Source: Iamia sp964643485 (GTDB lineage Bacteria > Actinomycetota > Acidimicrobiia > Acidimicrobiales > Iamiaceae). From it: 7,215 nucleotides of DNA. The position numbers were made by a program, and so were the translations under genes. The notes under the pieces were generated by a model. It saw only the letters and a program-made list of their open reading frames with translations, was not told where the DNA came from and did not search any database. Where the stretch lies: contig CAZXRA010000075.1 in NCBI GenBank assembly GCA_964643485.1, forward strand, positions 1-7,215, given 5' to 3'. This document shows positions 1-4,355 of the stretch, one piece after another (position 1 is the first letter of the stretch; each line of letters begins with the position of its first letter).

Positions 1-112
1 ACTCGTATCCATCGATGCCTCCACCGATCATCGGCGCACGTTCAGTTGAGATTGGCCTATGTCCCGCTGACATCTATTGTCGCAATGACATGAAGATGAA
101 TAGGGTTCGGGC

Positions 113-1045
113 ATGCGCTGGGATGTGTTCATCAGCTACTCAAGGCGGGACAAGTCGCTCGTCCACCAGGTGGCTGCAGACCTACAGAGTCTGGGGAAGG
201 CCGTGTGGCTGGACGAGGTCGAGATCCGAGCTGGCCAGAACATCATCGATGAGGTGAGCACCGGGATGGAGGGCTCAACTCACTTTGTCGCGTTTCTTTC
301 CGAGGCATACCTGAAATCAGTCTTCGCCCGGGAGGAGCTGACCTCAGCCCTCATGGACGCGCTCTCGCCGGTCCGCCGCTCAATTGTCCCCGTTCGTCTG
401 GATGGCGCCCCAGTGCCGATGTTGCTGAGGGCAAGGAAGTACTGCGATTTCCGATCTGGCTACATACAGGGCTTCCGCGAGCTTGCGGTTGCGCTGGGTG
501 TGCAGTCGCCCATTACTGCGCTTCGGGTTTGGTTTGAGCATGTTGAGCTCCGACTGGAATCCGGAGGGCACGCTGCGTGGGGCTACGAGCGCGAGTTTGA
601 GCTTGCTGTCGAACAGGGCACGGTTCGAGACCTCGTGATCCATTCGAATTCTCCTCCCACGAACATCGGCGTTAGCCACGGGGTGGCAAGGCTCGAGCGG
701 CTTCCGGGTTTCTTCGCTATTTTCTCCGAACATGACCCACCGTTGGCCGCTGGCGTACGTCACCACCAGTCCGTTCACTACGAACTTGATGGCGTATACG
801 GCGATCCCTCGGACTTTTGGTTCTACACGATGCCAACCTCCTTTGGCAACTGTGAAGTTCGAATCGTTTTTCCCCCAGATCGCGCGCCTACCGCGTACGA
901 AGCACGTTTCGAGCGAGATGGGTCAGTCACACCTGGGCCGCCACTGCTCCACAAGGTATTGAGCGATGGGGGATCGGTCCTTAGCTGTTCACTCGATCCG
1001 TACGACAGTCAGTACCGACAGATCCAGTTCGACTGGCGGTGGTGA
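113..1045 (+). CDS. TIR-domain protein with an unrecognised C-terminal domain
   Basis: Residues 1-129 form a TIR domain: box 1 DVFISYSRRD (4-13), the WLDEVEIRAGQNI loop region (32-44), then HFVAFLSEAYLKS (57-69) followed by FAREEL. By alignment with SARM1-type TIRs, E75 (or E74) is the likely catalytic glutamate. Many bacterial TIR domains with this Glu cleave NAD+ in anti-phage defence; that activity is inferred here. Residues 132-310 look beta-rich, with aromatic patches (DFWFYTMP) and an aromatic end (QFDWRW); I do not recognise this domain. It could be a sensor or ligand-binding module. There is no membrane segment or signal peptide, so the protein is probably cytosolic. The ATG at 113 places box 1 at residue 4, as is usual; AGGG at 102-105 is a modest ribosome site with 7-nt spacing. 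G+C is visibly lower than in the glycosyltransferase genes (53% and 58% in two sampled rows), with many A/T third positions, which suggests horizontal origin. Confidence 0.88.
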   Translation: MRWDVFISYSRRDKSLVHQVAADLQSLGKAVWLDEVEIRAGQNIIDEVSTGMEGSTHFVAFLSEAYLKSVFAREELTSALMDALSPVRRSIVPVRLDGAPVPMLLRARKYCDFRSGYIQGFRELAVALGVQSPITALRVWFEHVELRLESGGHAAWGYEREFELAVEQGTVRDLVIHSNSPPTNIGVSHGVARLERLPGFFAIFSEHDPPLAAGVRHHQSVHYELDGVYGDPSDFWFYTMPTSFGNCEVRIVFPPDRAPTAYEARFERDGSVTPGPPLLHKVLSDGGSVLSCSLDPYDSQYRQIQFDWRW

Positions 1046-1270
1046 GCCGAGGGTCGTGTAGTGCAACGACGGCCTTCATCGGGTCCGCTCCGGCTCGCCC
1101 GGGAGCGACCCGTGTCACCGCGGTTCACAGGACAACGTCGATGGCTGTGAGATGCTCCGCACGCCTTTGTTGCAGTGGATCCAGTATCTGGACGCCAGTG
1201 TCCACACGCGGTCCGTTGACGCATGGTCGGACAACCGATTTCGCGCGACACCGAGAAACGAATGTAATGG
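1046..1270. other. Intergenic region between the TIR and SUMF1-like genes
   Basis: This 225-bp gap has several open frames on both strands. None has a convincing start, ribosome site or recognisable protein, and frames of 70-90 codons arise by chance at this G+C. It holds the hairpin at 1081-1111. It also has a TTGACG (1216-1221) resembling a -35 box, without a good -10 at standard spacing, and a TGTAAT (1263-1268) resembling a -10 box just before the annotated start of the next gene. A decayed gene remnant is possible but cannot be shown from this sequence alone. Confidence 0.4.
1081..1111 (+). terminator. Possible terminator hairpin after the TIR gene
   Basis: GGGTC-C-GCTCC (1081-1091) pairs with GGAGCGACCC (1102-1111). 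This gives ten G-C-rich base pairs with one bulged C (1086) and a 10-nt loop that can pair further inside. It starts 35 nt after the TIR stop codon. No T-run follows, so it is not a textbook intrinsic terminator, although U-poor hairpins are proposed as terminators in high-GC actinobacteria. It could also be an mRNA-stabilising stem. It argues against simple co-transcription of the TIR and SUMF1-like genes. Confidence 0.4.
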
Positions 1271-2026
1271 GTGACGTCGGGACCGAGATGGCGGCGGGAG
1301 GTGAGGGTGCCAGCACGTGACGACCTGCTCTTCGTGCCCGCGGGCACGCTCCAGCGTGGCACTCCATCCGAGGACATCGATCGCGTCGTGTCTCGCCATG
1401 CCGATCTGGCCCTGCCCCGCAGCTACTTCGTCAAGGAGACTCCGAGGACTGCCATCGAGGTGCCGGCCTTCTGGATCGGACGGGTTCCGGTCACCGGCGC
1501 CGACTACGAGGAGCACTGCCGGGAGGTCGGTACGACGCCGGTGCCCGGTCCGGAGGACGTTCCCGTCGTCCTCTCGTACGAGGGCGCTCTGAGCTTCTGC
1601 GCCTGGTTGTCGGAGCGCTGGGGTGTGCCGGTCGGCCTTCCCACCGAGACCCAATGGGAGCGGGCGGCTCGCGGTGACGACGACCGCGAGTACCCCTGGG
1701 GCGACGAGTTCGATCCGACACGGGCCAACCTCGCCGAAGCCCATGTCGGCAAGATGACCCCCGTCGGGTCGTTCCCGACCGGCGCCAGCCCGTTCGGTGT
1801 CCTCGACCTGGTCGGCAACGCCGACGAGTGGACGTCGACGCCCTACGCCCCCTACCCGAGAGCCGATGCCGATGTCCCCGCCGTCGAGGAATGGGCCAGC
1901 GATCCGCACGTCACCCGGGGAGGGTCGTACTTCCACCACCGCGACCTAGCGCGCTGCGCCCGACGCCACGCCCTGTACGCGCCCCACGTCACGGCCGGGT
2001 TCCGCGTCGTGGTGCCGGTTGACTGA
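1271..2026 (+). CDS. SUMF1/FGE-sulfatase-fold protein, probably not a true formylglycine-generating enzyme
   Basis: The family's landmarks occur in order: FVPAGTLQRGT (21-31), FWIGRVPVTGADYEEHC (67-83), LPTETQWERAARG (123-135), YPWG (141-144), PFGVLDLVGNADEW (174-187), TRGGSYF (215-221) and GFRV (243-246). The whole protein is this one domain of the C-type-lectin-like fold. True FGE oxidises a sulfatase cysteine to formylglycine using copper held by two cysteines at +3 and +8 after GGS (human C336, C341). Here those positions are H222 and A227, and the only nearby Cys is C229. FGE activity is therefore unlikely; a binding role or a different reaction is more plausible. No EgtB-type DinB domain is present. 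The start is uncertain: GTG 1271 has no clear ribosome site, while in-frame GTGs at 1301 and 1307 lie on or just after a GGGAGGTGAGG stretch (1296-1306), and family similarity begins only about residue 18. No sulfatase gene is visible nearby. Confidence 0.85.
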   Translation: MTSGPRWRREVRVPARDDLLFVPAGTLQRGTPSEDIDRVVSRHADLALPRSYFVKETPRTAIEVPAFWIGRVPVTGADYEEHCREVGTTPVPGPEDVPVVLSYEGALSFCAWLSERWGVPVGLPTETQWERAARGDDDREYPWGDEFDPTRANLAEAHVGKMTPVGSFPTGASPFGVLDLVGNADEWTSTPYAPYPRADADVPAVEEWASDPHVTRGGSYFHHRDLARCARRHALYAPHVTAGFRVVVPVD

Positions 2027-2079
2027 GGCACGGGGCTGAACAGCCGTCGGCGCAACCGTTGTCGACCATGCGGCAGTCA

Positions 2080-2101
2080 TGGCACAGTTGTGGCATGCCA
2101 C
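2080..2101. promoter_or_regulatory. Candidate operator at the toxin-antitoxin start
   Basis: GTGGCATGCCAC (2090-2101) is a perfect 12-bp palindrome centred on the antitoxin ATG (2095). A further TGGCA copy at 2080-2084 lies exactly 11 bp upstream of TGGCA at 2091-2095, so like half-sites fall on the same face of the helix. Ribbon-helix-helix antitoxins normally repress their own operon by binding such sites, so this fits an autoregulatory operator. Binding is inferred. TTGTCG (2059-2064) could serve as a -35 box, but no good -10 is seen. Confidence 0.45.
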
Positions 2102-2331
2102 GCATACGAGTGAGCACGACGGTGGACGAGGATCTGTTGACCGAGGCTCGGAGGTCTCAGATGGGGGCGAACGATGCAGCAGTGCTCGATGCCGCGCTGG
2201 AGGCGTTGCTGGCCCGTCACCGCGCGGCCGAGATCGACGCCTCGTACGCCGTATATGACGAGCATCCCCTCGACGAGCCGGATGAGTGGGGAGACCTGGC
2301 CGCGTTCCGTGATGCCGCCGGAGCGTCGTGA
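2095..2331 (+). CDS. Ribbon-helix-helix antitoxin of a MazF-type toxin-antitoxin pair
   Basis: This 78-aa protein has a short N-terminal strand, PRIRVSTTVDEDL (2-14), then two amphipathic helices to about residue 46. That is the usual ribbon-helix-helix DNA-binding arrangement of actinobacterial MazE/VapB-like antitoxins. The acidic, aromatic tail (DEHPLDEPDEWGDLAAF, about 55-71) is the kind of flexible segment that wraps the toxin and blocks its active site. I chose the ATG at 2095 because the strand begins directly after it; TTG 2059 and ATG 2068 are in frame but would add a 9-12 residue unrelated extension. No Shine-Dalgarno sequence precedes 2095, so the mRNA could be leaderless or translation weak. 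The stop overlaps the toxin start by 4 nt. The operator candidate at 2080-2101 covers its start. The family is assigned by fold pattern and partner gene, not close similarity, so no symbol is given. Confidence 0.85.
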   Translation: MPRIRVSTTVDEDLLTEARRSQMGANDAAVLDAALEALLARHRAAEIDASYAVYDEHPLDEPDEWGDLAAFRDAAGAS

Positions 2332-2654
2332 GCGACGTCGCCCGCGGTGAGGTGTGGTGGTGCGAGCTACCCGACATCGGGCGTCGTCCTGTGGTGGTCC
2401 TGTCCCGGGATGCGGCGATCCCTCGGTTGCGGCGGACCCTGATCGCTCCCTGCACCACGACGATCCGCGGCCTGGCGAGCGAGGTGGTCCTGCATCCTGG
2501 CGAGGATCCGGTCCCCCGCGTCAGCGCGGTCAACCTCGATTCCGTGGAGAGCGTCTCAACCGCGGTGCTCGTCGAGCGGATGGGGAGGTTGAGCGACGAC
2601 CGCATGCGGGAGATCTGCTTCGCCCTCGAAGTGGCGGTGGACTGCGCCGGGTGA
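2328..2654 (+). CDS. mazF: MazF/PemK-family endoribonuclease toxin
   Basis: This 108-aa protein is full length for the family. It shows RGEVWWCELP (6-15), GRRPVVVLSRD (18-28), APCTTTIRGLASEV (40-53) and VNLDSVESV near residues 68-76, followed by the typical C-terminal helix (RMGRLSDDRMREICFAL). R20 and T43 align with the E. coli MazF active-site residues R29 and T52, so the toxin looks catalytically intact. MazF enzymes cut single-stranded RNA at short sequence-specific sites, arresting growth when the antitoxin is lost; the cut site cannot be read from the sequence. The GTG start overlaps the antitoxin stop (GTGA), and GGAG (2320-2323) lies 4 nt upstream, so translation is probably coupled to the antitoxin, keeping toxin output below it. 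The gene ends 9 bp from the convergent acyltransferase gene. Confidence 0.93.
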   Translation: MSDVARGEVWWCELPDIGRRPVVVLSRDAAIPRLRRTLIAPCTTTIRGLASEVVLHPGEDPVPRVSAVNLDSVESVSTAVLVERMGRLSDDRMREICFALEVAVDCAG

Positions 2655-2663
2655 TCGGAGTGG

Positions 2664-3797
2664 TCAGGTCAAGGGCGGCTGTCCGGGCTCGGCGGGGCCC
2701 GACGGGGGGCGGAGCCGGCTCATGGTGCGCTCCCGCAGGGTGCCGGCCCGGACGAGGGCCTTGCGGGCGGCCAGGCGGAGGCGAGGGTGGGAGAGCACGA
2801 AGTCGTGGGCCATGCGAGGGGGGTCGGTGCGAGCCCGATGAGCCCAGGCTGCCGGTCCCGGGTGGCGGACGACCCCGCTGGCCACCGTCAGGTCGTGGTC
2901 CTTGAAGCTCTCCTTGTAGTCGTGCTCACCCGCCCCCAGGTCGAAGAGGGTGATCCCGGCGTCGGCGGCCAGCCCCACCATCTCGACCAGGTGGACCATG
3001 CCCGGTTGATGGCGCGACAGGGTCACGTCGTAGGTCGGGAACCAGTGGGTGAGGACGTGGTGTGACCGGAGCATGAGGCACATGGCGGCGGGCACGCCGT
3101 CCACGCGCAGCGTCGACAGGTGAGCGGTGAAGCCGTCGGTACGGGTGTCGAGCAGGTCGTGGACGAGCCCGACCACGGCGGTCTGGGCGAAGCGGTCGCG
3201 CCGCCCCGTCCGCCGGTACTGGGCCGACTTCCACTGCATCAGGAGGCGCAGCTCGTCGTGATCCTGGGTGTCGAACCGGACGTCGATCTCGCCCCGCTCC
3301 CGGGCCAGCTTGCGCCCGTGGTAGCGAGCCTTCTTGATCCGGCTGGAGCCGGCGTGGCGGGCGTTCCACGCGTCGACGCCGTCGGCCAGGTCGATCACCG
3401 GTGACGGACGCAGGGTTAGGTGCGCGGGCCGGAGGGCGTCGGCCTGTCCGGGGACCAGGTGGTCGAACTCCCACACCGACAGACCTGACGCCCGGCGCAG
3501 GGCGGTGGCGTCCCAACGAACGCCAGGGATGAGGACGGCACCCTGCCAGTCGGTGAGGCCCATGCCGAGGGCCTGCCCGGCACCCAGCCGGCCCTGTTGG
3601 AACGGGAAGAAACCCACCGCATCACCGGCATCTTCCAGCACGGCCACCCGGGTGTCGGGCCAGTGGCGGTCGATGGCCACTGCCATCTCGGGCCGGAGGA
3701 ACGGACTGGCGTAGGCGGGGTCGCCCTCCTGGAGGGCCGCCCAGCGGGCCAGCTCGGTCGGCCCGAGATCGCCGGGACGGACGACGGTTGCCTTCAC
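2664..3797 (-). CDS. GNAT-family acyltransferase, CelD/BcsL type
   Basis: This 377-aa protein resembles the GNAT proteins annotated as CelD/BcsL (Acetyltransf_6 type, related in fold to FemAB). An N-terminal half carries ASPFLRPEMAVAI (30-42) and VGFFPFQ (61-67). The second GNAT unit begins near SSRIKKARYHGRKLARERG (151-169). It contains the hydrophobic strand with VPAAMCLMLRSHHVLTHWFPTYD (235-257) and ends with the highly typical FDLGAGEHDYKESFKD (285-300). The basic C-terminal tail (341-362) has no clear domain. Such enzymes usually transfer an acyl group to a sugar or sugar-nucleotide in polysaccharide synthesis, but the substrate is unknown. No transmembrane segment is seen, so it is probably cytosolic. 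The GTG start has a strong GGAGG site (3804-3808, complementary strand) at 6-nt spacing. It is divergent from the small membrane protein and convergent with mazF. Its role in glycan decoration is inferred from the adjacent glycosyltransferases. Confidence 0.85.
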   Translation of the reverse strand: MKATVVRPGDLGPTELARWAALQEGDPAYASPFLRPEMAVAIDRHWPDTRVAVLEDAGDAVGFFPFQQGRLGAGQALGMGLTDWQGAVLIPGVRWDATALRRASGLSVWEFDHLVPGQADALRPAHLTLRPSPVIDLADGVDAWNARHAGSSRIKKARYHGRKLARERGEIDVRFDTQDHDELRLLMQWKSAQYRRTGRRDRFAQTAVVGLVHDLLDTRTDGFTAHLSTLRVDGVPAAMCLMLRSHHVLTHWFPTYDVTLSRHQPGMVHLVEMVGLAADAGITLFDLGAGEHDYKESFKDHDLTVASGVVRHPGPAAWAHRARTDPPRMAHDFVLSHPRLRLAARKALVRAGTLRERTMSRLRPPSGPAEPGQPPLT

Positions 3798-3884
3798 GCC
3801 TCGCCTCCGGTCGGGTCCACCGGCGCCAGGGTAGGCGGGCCAAGATGGGGGCCGATCCGTCCGTCCCCGCCCGATCGTCCACCT

Positions 3885-4238
3885 GTGTCCGACACCTTCA
3901 CCCCCACCGCCCGGCCGTGGCCGCCGCTGCTCGTCGTGGTCGTGCCGTCGTTCGTCCTCGCCGGGCTGGCGGTGGTCGGCGACTGGCCCGTCGCCCTCCG
4001 GGGGCCGCTCGTCCTGTGGGCCGTCCTCGGCGTGCCCGCTCTCGTCGTGGCGGCCCGACTGGGCGCCCGCACGGCCGGGGAACGGTGGGTGATCGGGGGG
4101 GCGGCGGCGGCGGCCATGAGCATCGTGCTGTCGCAGATCCTGCTGTACGCGGGCGTGTGGTCGCCGGAGCTGCTCTTGGCGGTCATGGGTGCTCTCTGTG
4201 TGGTTTTTTCGGGAACCCGCCGCATACCAGCCTCCTGA
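3885..4238 (+). CDS. Small multi-pass membrane protein, function unknown
   Basis: This 117-aa protein is almost all hydrophobic. Likely membrane segments lie at about residues 15-32, 41-58, 69-90 and 95-108, with R58, R62 and R67 in the connecting stretch and a short basic end (TRRIPAS). I do not recognise a family. The start is GTG 3885; further upstream in this frame the sequence runs antisense into the acyltransferase gene, and no other start occurs in the 87-bp divergent gap. No Shine-Dalgarno sequence is seen, so the message may be leaderless. Codon bias is strongly high-GC, as in the glycosyltransferases. A run of seven G (4095-4101) is followed by GCG repeats encoding G-G-A-A-A-A-A. 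Its position just before the glycosyltransferase operon suggests a part in membrane-linked glycan assembly, but this is only context. The true gene could be shorter or spurious, though the four clean membrane segments argue for it. Confidence 0.65.
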   Translation: MSDTFTPTARPWPPLLVVVVPSFVLAGLAVVGDWPVALRGPLVLWAVLGVPALVVAARLGARTAGERWVIGGAAAAAMSIVLSQILLYAGVWSPELLLAVMGALCVVFSGTRRIPAS

Positions 4239-4284
4239 CCAGGGGATTCACGCCCTCGTCTCCTCACGTTGTGTGACCAGACGG

Positions 4285-4313
4285 TTGACTCTCGCTACAG
4301 AGAGTAGTTAACT
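4285..4313 (+). promoter_or_regulatory. Candidate promoter of the glycosyltransferase operon
   Basis: TTGACT (4285-4290) matches five of six -35 bases and is followed after 17 bp by TTAACT (4308-4313), a weak -10 candidate. The patch from 4281 to 4313 is about 45% G+C in a region otherwise near 70%, as expected for promoter DNA. The first ribosome site of the operon (AGGAG, 4343-4347) lies about 30 bp downstream. The -10 match is poor, so the exact start point is unsure. Confidence 0.45.
4288..4305. repeat. Inverted repeat within the candidate promoter
   Basis: ACTCTC (4288-4293) and GAGAGT (4300-4305) are perfect 6-bp arms around GCTACA. The outer flanks GTTGACT and GTTAACT add a direct near-repeat. 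Lying between the candidate -35 and -10 boxes, this could be a repressor operator; a small RNA hairpin is less likely because it would lie upstream of the transcript start. A weaker TCAC/GTGA pair lies at 4264-4276. Confidence 0.4.
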
Positions 4314-4355
4314 GCCGGACGTCGATCACCCCCCGTCCCCGCAGGAGTCCGGACA

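Noticed and set aside
1062..1270. Open frames in the gap after the TIR gene, considered as a small gene or a transposase remnant
   Set aside because: There is no start codon with a ribosome site and no motif I can name; several frames are open at once, which indicates chance at this composition.
1115..1939. Minus-strand open frame (274 codons) opposite the SUMF1-like gene
   Set aside because: The plus strand carries all SUMF1-fold motifs in order; the minus product has none.
1271..2026. SUMF1-fold protein as the variable target of a diversity-generating retroelement
   Set aside because: Such targets share this fold, but no reverse transcriptase, template repeat or A-rich codon cluster is visible in the window.
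1271..2026. EgtB (ergothioneine synthesis) assignment for the SUMF1-like protein
   Set aside because: EgtB has an N-terminal DinB-like domain with an iron-binding histidine motif; this 251-aa protein has only the SUMF1-like domain.
2034..2045. GGCTG/CAGCC inverted repeat after the SUMF1-like gene as a terminator
   Set aside because: The arms are only 4-5 bp with almost no loop and no T-run; it is too weak to call.
4204..4219. T-run next to a CGGG/CCCG stem as an intrinsic terminator
   Set aside because: The T-run comes before the stem on the plus strand and becomes an A-run after it on the minus strand, so the order is wrong for either direction; it also lies within the membrane protein gene.
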